Part shown: positions 22,515 to 35,172 of the stretch, one piece after another | Position numbering within the stretch: position 1 is the stretch's first letter | Layout: every line of letters starts with the position of its first letter | Assembly: GCA_034687125.1 (NCBI GenBank) | Contig: JAQGBZ010000008.1 | Span: 372,001-436,000, forward strand | Source of the DNA: Neelides folsomi | Taxonomy: Eukaryota; Arthropoda; Collembola; Neelipleona; Neelidae | DNA length: 64,000 nucleotides | Direction: 5' to 3' | The notes under the pieces: generated by a model | Told to the model about the DNA's origin: nothing | Seen by the model: the letters and a program-made list of their open reading frames with translations, nothing else | The model's database searches: none | Program-made: the position numbers and the translations under genes

Positions 22515-24895
22515 TTGGAGACGATCCCGAGAGACGAACCAACTTCTTTCAATTACACTCCAACATATATGAATCAAATACTCACAAAGAGACAAGTGCT
22601 CTTCAAATATGACCGGTGAGGGAAAGATGTAAAAAATGACTCATCTCGATCGTTTTAATCCTACGAGAAAGATTCTATCTACTCGTTGGAGGAGTCAACA
22701 GTACAATGTATTAAAACAGCACAATTTATAAAATAATATACATCCAGATTGTGGAGAAATAAATAAAAGTTTGTGTTGACGCATTCATTCCAAATGTTAT
22801 AAATTCTAATGTTAATTGCAATATTAATTGCAAAGAGGTTCATTGTTGATCTTAAAATCATTCGAATTATTGTTTATAAATAAAATTAAAATACAAGAAT
22901 GTAAATGGCTAATGCCTAAATGAGTATTTTCAAAAATTAAATACATAGTAGTGATTACTGATTACAATTAAGAATGAATAAATTATGCTTTTTGATTAAA
23001 AAACAAATTATTCTGTTTAATACATTATCATTACGTTAATATTAACAAATCCATCATCTTTAGTATAAAAATCTAAAATGAAAATTTTACATGTATTTGC
23101 TCAAAGAGAAAATCACAAACAAAGGTCCTGGCATACATGTTTAAAACCTTTCTGTGCCTGAGTATCCCTGGTTGATTGTAGGAACCGAATTCTCCCAAAT
23201 TCGGAAGAGCCATCTCTACTTGGGGATTTTAAATTATCAGAAAGACCGAATTCGGTTCTTCCCGTTTTTGCTGGTTTGTGCCAAAAGATTGCAGAAGTGA
23301 AGTAAAAGGTATTAAGAGTAGGGTTATGCAGTTTTTGCTGGTCGCATCGGTCGTAAAAAGCTACGTTTATTATGACAATTTTTCTAATGCACATTTAATA
23401 TAACATGCATATTTCATGTCAATTATGTCACTCCTCGTGAATAATTAATTTTTCATCAACTAATTTTTTCATTTAATATTCATTCCAATTTACTTTATAG
23501 TAGATATTTGCAAAATTAACTTTTATTCATCTACACAGGATTTATTACGAGAAATAATTATAGTTGTTTTATTTAGTTGTGATATTTAATATAATAATTG
23601 TAAATTAAATAATTGTTTGGAATTTTGGATAGAGGAATTTTAAAATATTAATATTTTTTCTTAATACCACTTGAGTATACAGTTATTAAAAGAGTAAAGA
23701 ACTTCGTAATTTTATAGTTTAAAATATTACGAACTTGGCTCATTTGGTTAATAGTTTAAATTCCGGTGAATTTGTCTCATGAATTAATTCATCAGTTTTC
23801 ATACTGAGACTGAGTGAGTGAGTCATTTAAATTATTAGTATATTATTTAGTAAGCGATAAATTAATTTTATCATGATAAGGAAAGGCGTATACAAGGAGT
23901 CGTGGGGGATATAAATAAATGATTAATTTATGACTAATAAATATACATATTTAATACGTAAAGTGGATCATAATAAGAACCATACAAGGAGATAAATTAA
24001 CTCTTATTAAATCATATTAAACCATATGACGAGTTTGCGATAAATGAGTGAAGGATGCATTATGATCTCCATACTTCTCTTCATATAATATACTACGTTT
24101 GGTTTTATATTCACTCATGTGGGAGTAATACGAAATGTTTGATGTCCGGCGGAAAAGGAGAAAATGGAATTCCTCATGTGTGCATTATGAAGGCGATAAA
24201 TAAGCAGAAGCCGTTGAATCACAGGGAGAGGATATATAGTATAGGGAAATTTGATAGGAGCCGTCGTTGGTATAAAAATTCATCTCTTTGATTCTCCATG
24301 CTTTGGATGAGACTTTTGCTTTGATTCTCCTCTTACTCAAACTTGGCTCATTTGACCAGTATATTGGTATTATTAGAGTTTAGGGAATTGGCGCCGACGC
24401 TGGACAATTACACACTTGATACAAACACTCATCTCTTATAAAGACAACTTATCCTATTAAAAGTTATCCCAATTATATTTGTATAAGTGTTATTATTTTA
24501 TTATTCTTGAAATTTAATTAAGTAAATTAAGTCATAAAGATTTAATAATCAAGTCATTTTTATACAAGGAATAAAATTGCAAGAAAACTGAAATTGCACC
24601 GAATGGCAAGGAAGTGAGTAAGGTAGGGGAATTGTAAGTGTGGTAAGAGCAAGGACAAGTGTTGGCAGTTTGTTGATATAGCGTTTTAGGTATAGGGGAA
24701 TGTGGTGATGTAAGAAGTGAATTTCCTCCGACTCCGAGAATTCCTGAGCGTGTGCAGAGGAGGGGAGAGGATTGGGAAGGGCGGCTGCCTCGCCTTTACA
24801 GCGACGGCCCGTCGGCGGCGGCGAGGGCGAAACCTCATAGCCAAATACTCCACAAGACTCTCCACTGCTCCAAATTCACGACACTCGATACAACA
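22515..24895. other. Intergenic region between the receptor-like gene and endophilin
   Basis: It holds the 3' UTR of the receptor-like gene, the 5' region of endophilin and AT-rich sequence between them. A minus-strand frame of 93 codons at 23113-23394 has more balanced base use than its surroundings, but I do not recognise it. A 12-bp palindrome, ACCGAATTCGGT, lies at 23245-23256. The last 150 bp before the endophilin ATG are markedly GC-rich (24770-24835, many GGCGGC/GACGGC steps), consistent with a 5' UTR or proximal promoter. No TATA box can be assigned. Confidence 0.5.
22758..22767 (+). terminator. Candidate poly(A) signals of the receptor-like gene
   Basis: Two overlapping AATAAA hexamers lie about 245 bp after the stop codon at 22514. 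They are the first canonical signals downstream, but AATAAA is common in this AT-rich sequence, so the assignment is only positional. Confidence 0.3.
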
Positions 24896-27800
24896 ATGGC
24901 TTTCGCAGGCCTCAAAAAGCAAATTAACAAGGCGAATCAGGTCAGAATTTATTTTACTTATATTAATCGCCAATTTCACTTATTTTGGCAAAAAATGGTC
25001 AATCGTATGTTTGGATTTTATTATTAAGAGATTCGTAAAAAAATACACATTCATTCATTCAATGGGAAATTGGTAAAAAAATACAATTTGCTTGACTTGA
25101 TTTAGACTTCTTGTTTTTAAGATGGCACAATTCTCTGTAATAATTTAGTAGTAAATATTAATTTTAATTAATTTAAAAGATAATGAAAGACGTTTGAATA
25201 ATAAAATTTAATATTTGGATTATTGTTTATTTTGATATTATAATGCGTTTATTATTGATATTTAAGAAGTTGAGCATTTCAACAATGTGAATCATTGTAC
25301 ACGTTTTATAATTATTGTAATTTTATAATTTTATAGGTTTTATAAGTAAGCAAGAGAATTATTGAGCAAACGTGTTATTGGTTAATGCAAAAAGAAATCA
25401 TGAAAGATACTTTAGAATGTGAGTAGATTAACTCACTTGGTTCGGATGTTCCGAGAAATTAGAAACTCTCCAAGAGAAGAAATTAGCCATATATGATTAA
25501 ACAACCACCGCTGTGGAAGAGCTGATGAAAAGATCATTTTAATCCCTCACTCCTTTTACAACTTTTAATCCACTTTTACAAACTTTAACTAAAAATTGCT
25601 CGAGCTAAGGATAAGTTTGAGTAAATCTATAAAAAGGAAGGCGTTTAAGAACCTCACCTTTTTATATTTAATTCATCTATGCATAAAAATTGAATCTTGG
25701 TTGAGAGAAATGAGGGAGTTAATGGGGTCAAAAGGTTAAACGTTGGAGCCCCATTCATTTCCCATTGGTAAAATTGGGTTCAATTTCATGTATTATGCAG
25801 GATGGTGAGTAGACGTTGGTTGAGAGGAGCAATCTGGGATTCCTCCTTTTCCTCATTTCCACCATGGATGGTAAAGAATAGGTATAATCCCATTTCCCAT
25901 TGCGACTCCCCATTTCCATTTTCCATCATTGGATTGTTCGCCGTTAAGGATCAAATTCCCATTCAGTGACTTATATAATTGTACTAATACTTATTTAGGC
26001 AATTTCCTAATCATTCAAAGAATCATTTTATTTTTCATTATTTTTTTACGAAATTATAAAGAATGTCACACTAGTGTTTTTAACATCTTAAACGCATTTA
26101 AGTACTATATTTAATGATTATTTTAAAATTATTGCGCTTGTGGTGGTTAGAAATGGTAAATTGCATACATGTTCGTTTTGCAATAAGTTGTGGAAAACTG
26201 GAGTGAATTATGATTCAAATGAAATTTCATCATTGAGTTATTGATGTCAATTTTAATTGAAAGGGTTTTGAGATTGAAAAACCATTTCGAAATTTCACCT
26301 CACTCAACCCTTCATAACTCATTTATGTAGTTAGTGGGGATTCATTAAGGGCTTATTGTCCCACTGTATTTCATTTCCTCGCCTTGTCAAACAAAATAAA
26401 TGGGAAGGTTCGAAATGAATTATTTTATTATTCCGCTGATGAAGAATTTAACTCGATGAATTTGTCATAAACCTAAGGATTTTCACAGAATAGGTAAATT
26501 AACAGAAAAGTTCGATTATTAAATAAGTTAACTGTTTAATATTTTCCGTAGACTAGCAGATTACCATTATTATCGCGTAATAAGAATAAAACTATATATT
26601 ACAATATATTATAATTTAATATTCCGATTATAATTAAACATTTTTATTTTAAATTTAAATAAAATGCTTTTATAGATAACAGATTCCTTATTGGTCATTA
26701 AAATATTAATTACACATTCTATTGAATTTCTTTTTAGTGTAAAATATAACAATGAAATTGAAAGAGTAATTGAAAGAGTTGTAAAAGAAGTAAAGAGATT
26801 ATGTAGCGAAGGACCAATTTAATCCTATAAGCCTCTGTTTAAGTCAATTAGAAAGGGGAGGATCTTCCTTAACTTCCATTTATCTCCTTTGTATGAAGAA
26901 AAAAAGGAAAGCTGAAATCTCTTCCAAGATGGCCAAATAGAAAAAAAGATGCAATTTATTTCGACTTTCTCTCTACGAGAATGATGAGGATTTTCAGCAG
27001 AGAGCAAAAGTCGACATTAGGTCTTGAATGATCTATCTATCACTTTATTGTGCCTTTATATCACCTTTAGCGGATCTCCTGCGTGAAAAGCTGAAGCTCA
27101 TGATAGAACCCTTTTTATTCTCATCGTATCTTTCAACGAGATGGGATCTGTTAAATATCTTATTCTGTACTTGAAACATTTCGAGATTCGATCCCTATCT
27201 CTCACGAGGCACGAGCTGTAGGGAAAGGTGTTACTACAAATAAAGATAGGAAATTACACGAGATCAATATAAATCCATTTTGATGCATTGCTCTTATTCA
27301 ATATCGCTAAAAGTCAAGTCACCTATATTTATTACGTTAGTATAAGTTGAGGAATAATTATTTGCTTTTAGTAATAATATTTATATAAGCGCAATGCTTA
27401 GAGTATATTTCAATTCATTAATAAAAACGCGGAAATTCTGATAGAATCTCATACAATATGTACATGTTTATACAATGGTTCATGTACTGTACTTTATAAG
27501 GTAAAGATAATGTAATTGTAGTTTTAACAAATGATCAACGAAATCGTGACAAATATTTACGTTACATAGTATTTTATGTAAGTATTTAGTAAGGAAGAAA
27601 GGCATATATGGAAATAATATGAAAGAAGTATAGGGAAGGGTAAATGGGAAAGTCTTGACCTAAATTGGGTTTCGGATCGATAGGGTTTCCACCCGGGCGA
27701 AGGGAACTCCCTATATATCACCCTTGAGTCCATGCAAACTATAGGGAAAACGGGGAAATGTTGGGGGAAAACACTTGGATCTGAATCAAAGATCTTGCAA

Positions 27801-30800
27801 GGACTTCCAGAACATCATAATGGAAGAAAGAATCTTCCTGGATTTTTCTTCCCAATGAGGAAATATTTGAAGGAGGGTTGAAAAGGGGGCTTAAGGCAGA
27901 AGGATGAAAACAGAGGAAACTTTTTTGAGAGGCGGATGAGTGCCGTTGAGACTTTTGTGTCATTTGCTCCTTCTCTTTCCCGCATGAGAGGAAAGATGAA
28001 GAAAGTGACAGGATTTTCTTTCATCGATCTCAAAGTCAACCATTAAATCAAACTGTTGGGTTTCGTAAGGCCAATATTTCAAAATGACAATCGTAATTTC
28101 CTTAATAACACATTCGCATCTACAGATATCTTATTTATTTCATTTGTTGAATAAATAACTATTGGTAAACACCTTTAAGTAAAGGTATCAGTAAGGGTGA
28201 AACGTTGAAGTTTAACATGAATTATAATCAGCTTGAGCGTTAATCGATCATTTGATTATAATAGCGACAAGTAATTATTTGTAATTGAATAATAAATTTA
28301 AAGTAATTGTTATCCAATGAATTAAATATTCAATTAAATTAATCCATTTACATTTGATCCATATCCATTAATTTTTAGTTTAGTTCAATTTGTCAAAATT
28401 TATTGATCGCGGGATGGTAGACTTGTGTAAGTTGTCCTTACATATCATATTTCGTTTTATCGTTAAATCTAACTATCTAACAGAGGAAGGGAATATCAAA
28501 AGAATAAAATTAAAATAATTGAACTTAAAGGAAATTGATTAATTTTACGGTTTGTCTAAACAAGGTTGTAAATTGGTTGAGGTGTCCGATTACTTCGTAG
28601 TAGAAACCTTTACATTTTTATTCCATTTTTATTTCATGTCGTTTTATTGAAGAGAAATGGGGCTAGTTCGTGCTTACATCACATTTATGGACTTTGACAT
28701 TCAAATGAGACGTCAAATGTAAAGAGTGTCATTCAAAGCCATCATGGCCGACCATTTACACTTTTAGTCTCAACAAGAGTCATTTCAACCATTTGATAAT
28801 GGCCAACAAAATACACCATTTATTCATTTATTGATTGAATCTAACAATACATGAACACATAAAATATGATGAACAGTTTATTCACAACATTGTGAATTGT
28901 AAAAAATGGGAAAAGCTCTTATTATCTATAGTCCTAAAGTATAGTAAACCGCAAATTCGTATTATTTTTTTTCTTTCAATAATTTAGATCTAGTTTAAAT
29001 TGAATGTTACCAGATTGAATAATTAAATGCAATGCAATATAATGGTAAAATGCAAAGTTAAGTAAGAAAAAAATTAAATAAAGTTCTAAATAATAAATTG
29101 TTCTAATAACTTTATTTTGTTTTTCTAGTATATGAATGAAAAGATCGGAGGAGCTGAAGGAACCAAACTTGACGATGACTTCGTTGAAATGGAAAAGGTA
29201 AGAAGTCAATTTATCCTTTTTGCATGACAGGTTTGAAATAATAATTCGCAATTAAGAAAAAATAGAAATAAATTGCCAATTTGTGATATTTGTTTTGAAA
29301 GAAAACGGACATCACATGCGAGTTGGTGGACGAGCTGCAGTTGAAAACGAAAGAATATTTGCAGCCGAATCCCACGGCTCGGGCGAAAATGGCCGCTGTG
29401 AAAGGAATCTCCAAGCTGAGTGGGCAAGCAAAGATGTCGACGTATCCTCAACCTGAGGGAGTTCTCGGAGAATGTATGTCCACTTACGGTCGGAGACTCG
29501 GGGAGGAATCCGTCTTTGGTATTACACGAAAAAACATCTTGCCTTATTTTGATATCCCCCCCTTTTCCCCTAAATTCTGTTTTCTCTCTCCCAATCTATA
29601 AAACACGTTGCATTGTTTGAAAATTGATCCGAATTTTTCTCTCTCTCAAAAGTCTTATAAAAACACAAGTTTGATAAGAATTTCTCAATATGTATAAACT
29701 CACTCAAAGTTATATCTTTAATAATGCACAATCTTGTCCAAGTAACTTGTCTATAAAAGCGTAAATGCAATTGTGACGCAATTGAGAGATTTCCTATATT
29801 GATATTGCATATATCCAGCTTTAAATCCAAAAGGCTTAACCCATTCAATTCCAATTTTGGGAGCATTTTAAAAAACCCGGGATTTTAATTGAAGTTGATG
29901 GGATTTTCCAGCTTGTGCTCTTATCGAGACGGGGGAGACGATGAAGCAGATGGCAGACGTGAAATACTCGTTGGACGACAATGTGAAGCAAAACTTCTTG
30001 GAGCCGCTCCACCATCTTCAAACCAAAGATCTCAAGGAAGTGATGGTAAGATTGGGAAATTTTGAATGCCCCGGTTTAACAGTAGTTGTTAGTTACAACC
30101 ACAAGGGTCTAAGATGGAGAATCTCTCGAGGGATCTCTTGAGGTGGAAGAAGGCCGACGTTAAATTCAATTTTAATATCTAAAACTTTTCTTCCGCTCTT
30201 CCCCTTTTCAATTCTTTCAACTATTCAGAACTTCATTAGCTTTGGTGGAGGTTTCTCAAACAAGATGTTTTCCCCATTGATTATACATGCAAAACTTGGT
30301 TACTTCAAATGTCTTCAAATGATGTAATATCCGAAAAAGTAATATCAAGGATTATATTTTATAAGGAACAAAGAAACAACAAATATTACTTACAATGTAC
30401 CAAACATGGGTATACTTACACATAATATTTACTCTATTGAAGGTAAAGGATAAATACATCTTATTAAAGATCCTTAGTTTTAAAGCTTTTAAAAGTAATA
30501 GCGCGTTCTATCATTAATTTACATTGATCATTTCTCCGTCAAACCTTTTTTGTAATTTAATGGGAGTTTGAGTTAATTGATTTAGCTTGAATCATTTTTA
30601 ATGGAAATTTGAGTTAATTGGGCTCTTAATTTAATTTTTTCAGCATCATCGCAAGAAGCTTCAAGGGCGTCGACTCGACTTCGATTGTAAGAAGCGGAGG
30701 CAAACAAAAGGTATGGGTAAGCATAAAATCCAAAATTCTCTCCTTACAAAATCTCCAGCACCACAATAGAAATTGTATCTTGGATGAGCCAAAGGATCTT

Positions 30801-33800
30801 CCAAACAAACTGCCTTTTTGGGTCTTTTTCGTGTGCAGTCCGTCTCGTGAAATCCATTCTCATATTTCTCATTTCTTCCTCTTTATTATGCCGTAGAAAC
30901 TCCCTTTTTCCACTAACACACTCTCTTTATATTATTCTCTGCCTTCTTATTCAAGACTTTTATTCTTCATTCATTTAGCAAATCTCCCATAACCTCATCC
31001 TTTCCATAACTCTCGCTGGAATACACATCCTATGTATATTATAATGCACAGAATATTCTATGCGAATATTGGTATGATCCCCATTATATGTATTTAGGTA
31101 TAACACCACAAGATGAAAAACGTCATTTCTTTTATTGAGCTCTCATATTTCATCTTAATAATTTAATGCCTGGGTTCTTTGAATAGAAAATCATTTTACA
31201 GACAAATTATGTTAAAGATAAACATGAAACATTGTTTTTACGTGACATGAAAATTGTTTCCCTTTAAATGGTCCATGAAGGCGGGGTTTGCCCAAATTTT
31301 CATTTTTCTCCATACGTTCAAATCTTTACAAAAATGGGTTAGAAAATAATTCTTTGTTTTCATTTGTAAGTTGTTCGAGTTTTCCAAGTTTTTCTTTAGG
31401 GAATTTTACGATATTTTTGTACAAATTAAAGGCATGTTAAAGCCTGTTCTCTCCAAATTGCCCTACATTGGATTGGGTTACGCATAACTCAAGTTTATTA
31501 AACCCTTACATATAGATTAAATATAAGGTGGGTTTCGAGTTTCTCAATAAATCGGCTAAGCGCGAGGGCGGGAGAGTTTTGTATGATTTCAATAAGCTCG
31601 AGTTGGTTCGATAACTCAAAGTCATCATTTGTATTCCTCAAAGGATTCCCATGAAACTCCTCCGCGTTTTTAGATCTTCTTTTACATTTCTTGCTCATCA
31701 TTTTCATCCCTAAAAGAAAACTTTAACTTCGCTTTCACACTCCCACTCTTCTTTCACTCTTTCCCCACTTTAAGATGTTTTGCATCTCCCTCATTATTTT
31801 CCTTCTTCATTTTTATATATTTTTTTCCTCCTTTGCCTATTTAAAATACTGCTACAAACTGGCGACTTTAAAAACAACTTTTTTTCACATCTTTCTTATT
31901 TAAATTGAAAATGTCGAATTTCATCTATGACATTTATACGAAAAAAACTTTGTTTAATTATTTTCCCTCTAAAAAGCATGGCATAAGTTCAATGTGTAGA
32001 ACTTAAACACATTTGAAATTCAGTAAAATGGCTCAATTACTAACAAAACTGCTATTAAATTTCTCTATCTTAAATCTATGTATTTTTCATATTTTCTATA
32101 GTGCGTAGTTTTCTCTTAACACTAAAATATTCAAGTATTAAAATATTTATACAACTATCTTATAATATTTACTAACAATTAATATTTTAGTGTTTGAGTA
32201 TAAAAAAGTATGATAGTGAAGAGATTCAGGGCAGAACGCCAAAATCTCAAAGATGAATGGAAGCAAATTGTATAATTTCTGTTTATTATTTCAGATGATG
32301 AAATCCGTCAAGCTGAGGATAAATTCGCTGAGAGTCTTCATTTGGCTCAGATGGGGATGTACAATCTTCTTGAGAATGATGTAAGCAATTTGTATACTTT
32401 TGATAGTTTGACCTTTCGTAATTAATCTTATTATTTTGGCATTATTTTCATACTTTGAATTTATTTTCAGATGGAGCAAGTGACGCAGCTTGCGACTTTC
32501 GCTGAATGTCTCTTTGACTACCACAAACAATGCACGGAAATTCTAAGAGGTCTTGTGGACACATTGGAAGAAAAGTACGTTTAATTTTATTTTAGCATTT
32601 CAAGATTGGTGGGAGTACTATTAATTTAATTGATAATTAATTTATAATTAAAATATAATTAAATTTTATACTCGAATCTTAAACCGAAATATATTTTTAT
32701 CAGGAAACAGGAAGCAGCGTCGCGGCCAAAACGAGAATTCACACCGAAAACGGTTTACGACCTTCAACTTCACTTGGAGGATTCTCATTCAGTCAATCAT
32801 GGCAGCGACAGTCTCAACGGTCGGCTCCCAACAACTCCATATAGCTTACCAAGCGAAAAGAGTTCTTTTCAAGGCATGGCCTACTTATTGCTTATTTATT
32901 CAATCTCAGTCTTCCTGAGGCTAGTTAGATCAAATAGAGACACATTAGGGGTCATAGTTCAATGTATAGTTAATATTTGAGCAAAGTAGTTAATTTTGCT
33001 AAAGAATTAGGCAAAATTACAAACATGATTAAATGACATGAATGACTGTTACAATTGATGTGTATAATAAACACAGAAAAGCTCTTAAAATCTAGAAATA
33101 TTAAATTAACTTAAATGTGGTTAATTTTTAGTTAGTTTTAAAATTAATTTCAACAAATAGCGCATTAGTCAAATGAACCATTTTCATATAAAATTATTCA
33201 AACGGAAAATGTCAATATTTGCATTTCAATCTCAAATCTACTCAGATGATAAATTGTGAATAAAATTCACAAAATCATCGTTTTTGGTTCCTGCTTTGCA
33301 AATGCCATTTTCCGAAATATAAAAAAGATGCCTTTGAATGTTTGTGAAGCAATGACAATGAAGATAATTATTTAATTCCATTATATATAAAATAGCGGAA
33401 AGTTGCGTAGTTTGAAATTATTGCTTGATAAAGCACGAGTTTCTCTCCTTTTCTTTCATTTAATCTTAATTGAATCTTTATGATGTAGAGCTTTTACAAT
33501 TTCCCCGCCGACGTGAATATCCGTAGCGTCAAAGTTTTTAGAATTTATCTCCGCCATTTGACTGCCTTTACCAGCTTCATTCTAATATGATAAGTATATA
33601 GTAATGCCAAACTCCCTTGCTTTCATTTCTCTCCGCCTTAAAAGGAAAGTTTGCGAGAGTGAAGGGGAAAATCCCATTTCTCTTTCCTTCTTCGCATGCA
33701 AAGAACTCACCCTTTTTCACTCAAAATATTTGATTCTCATTAACTCCTTTTCTCGATTGAGCTTCCCAATTGAGTTAAAAGTCTTAAAAGTTCCATGTCA

Positions 33801-35172
33801 ATTAATCCCCTTGTTTCTTCAATTCATCATTATCGATTTTCTTTTAAACTTTCTTCCTTTTTATTGGAAAAGCCAATCATTATTATCCCCTTACTTACCA
33901 GATTTTCTTACTAACAAGATTCAACCGTAAGACTCAACCCGTAAAGTTCATTGACCTTTTGAGCCCTATGCGTGCTTTTGCGTGTGTGTGAATTCTTTGG
34001 AGTTTTGTCCAGTTGTTGATATGTCGGAGTGTATTTGGATGACTTAGGGAACACACCGGTTCGATCGCCGCTTCCCTCACCAGGGGGAAAAACATGGGAG
34101 CCGCTGTTCTCTCAAGGAAATCCGCCAAAATCCTCCAATGGTACAATCAAACTTGAAACAAAAATGAATTTAGTAGTTTGTTCATCTTAATCAACTTTAA
34201 CAAACCTTTCTGTATTTGTCTTGTGGTGCATTTCAACTTTTAATAATACAAAATATTGGATTTATTTTCACTAACCCATTTTCAAATTTTATCTACCCCC
34301 AATGATGAATAATATTTCTTATATTATTGAGACGTATTTGTCTGGTGCATATTCCATTTCTTATTGCTTCGCTTCAAAATTTAGATGGTGATAAATTCGG
34401 TAATATCTTACTTTAATTTTAAGTAACAAATATTTCATAGAAATTTTTGTGAAGAATAATTATTTCTACGTTATGTTGGGTTTATTTAGAAGGAATAAAA
34501 AATTTTGAATTTACTCTAGGAGAAGATGAAAGGTTTTAAGATTAATAATTTATATCGAGGATGTTGAAAGCTATACTGATACAATACAATATTAATCTGT
34601 ATGTACTCTACGACTAAACTTACATTTTGTAGCTAATAAATACACGAACCTACTATGTTATACAATAGATCTTTTACCTAAAACACTTTTAATCTATATA
34701 CGAGTATTTTTAAGTATTATGAAAGTGAAAGGAAATCGGAAAGTGAGTAATAAAATTATAGTCAAAGTCAGGATAGAAGTGAGGAGACATTGAAAGTTAA
34801 TTTTGAAGTTAATTGTTTTTGATCTCCTTCAGCTTCTCCAATGCCGTCACCGAGCAAGTCGTCGAATCCTCGGACGCCTGCACATCAAGGGCCCTGTTGT
34901 CAAGCTCTCTACGACTTTGATGCGGAAAATCCCGGAGAACTCGGATTCAAGGTTAAAATAATTAATCGTATTATTTTATTCACATTCTTAAACTAACTTA
35001 CATTAGAATTCATTAACCGGAATATTAATTTTTATTTCTTTTTGAAAACTAGGAAGGAGGAATGATCACATTGGTGAATCGCATTGATGACAATTGGTAT
35101 GAAGGGATGGTTGATGGCAAAACGGGATATTTCCCCGTCACTTACGTCCAAATCATCGTCCCGCTCCCGTAA
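24896..35172 (+). CDS. Endophilin-A (N-BAR and SH3 domain protein of endocytosis)
   Basis: Ten coding exons join in frame: 24896-24940, 29129-29197, 29302-29518, 29912-30045, 30644-30710, 32295-32380, 32471-32574, 32704-32819 (or to 32873), 34833-34951, 35053-35172. The product is 358 residues, or 376 with the longer exon 8. Family members have about 350-370. Residues 1-22 ([15 protein letters not shown]...) form the amphipathic H0 helix. The BAR domain follows to about residue 247 ([46 protein letters not shown]). A Ser/Pro linker leads to an SH3 domain (about 299-358) with ALYDF, NWYEG and GYFPVTYV. By family knowledge it bends membrane at clathrin-dependent sites and recruits dynamin and synaptojanin, notably in synaptic vesicle recycling. 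Introns are otherwise unremarkable; intron 1 is 4.2 kb. Confidence 0.96.
24941..29128 (+). other. Endophilin intron 1 (4.2 kb), no gene seen
   Basis: The sequence is AT-rich with scattered frames under 95 codons that show no homology. It has the TACATA/GTAC-rich type of tract near 27430-27590 and purine-rich patches. Long first introns often hold enhancers, but no defined site can be read here. Confidence 0.55.
30711..32294 (+). other. Endophilin intron 5 (1.6 kb), no gene seen
   Basis: It is partly pyrimidine-rich on the plus strand (about 30.8-31.0 and 31.7-31.85 kb). The small frames inside it have no recognisable product. Confidence 0.55.
32874..34832 (+). other. Endophilin intron 8 (about 2 kb), no gene seen
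   Basis: The intron lies between the variable linker and the SH3 exons. It contains a strongly CT-biased stretch on the plus strand around 33604-33910 that creates a 108-codon open frame of low complexity. I take this as a composition effect and not a gene. Confidence 0.5.
34833..35172 (+). CDS. Endophilin exons 9-10: SH3 domain
   Basis: Exon 9 (34833-34951) carries the Ser/Pro linker and [19 protein letters not shown]. Exon 10 (35053-35172) supplies [18 protein letters not shown] and [15 protein letters not shown] before TAA. The aromatic ligand-binding residues expected of an SH3 domain are present: the ALYDF Tyr and Phe, the Trp of NWYEG and the Tyr of VTYV. This domain would bind proline-rich tails such as those of dynamin and synaptojanin. 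Confidence 0.92.

Noticed and set aside
27175-27225. GATTCGATCCC resembling a tRNA T-arm
   Set aside because: The flanking bases do not pair to a stem, and no other tRNA parts lie at the right distances.
33604-33930. 108-codon plus-strand frame in an endophilin intron
   Set aside because: Lies in a CT-rich block, is rich in Leu, Ser and Phe, has no homology and sits between well-defined endophilin exons.
34040-34110. Possible tRNA-like segment (GGTTCGATCGCC)
   Set aside because: No acceptor stem, anticodon arm or complete cloverleaf could be formed around the T-arm-like sequence.
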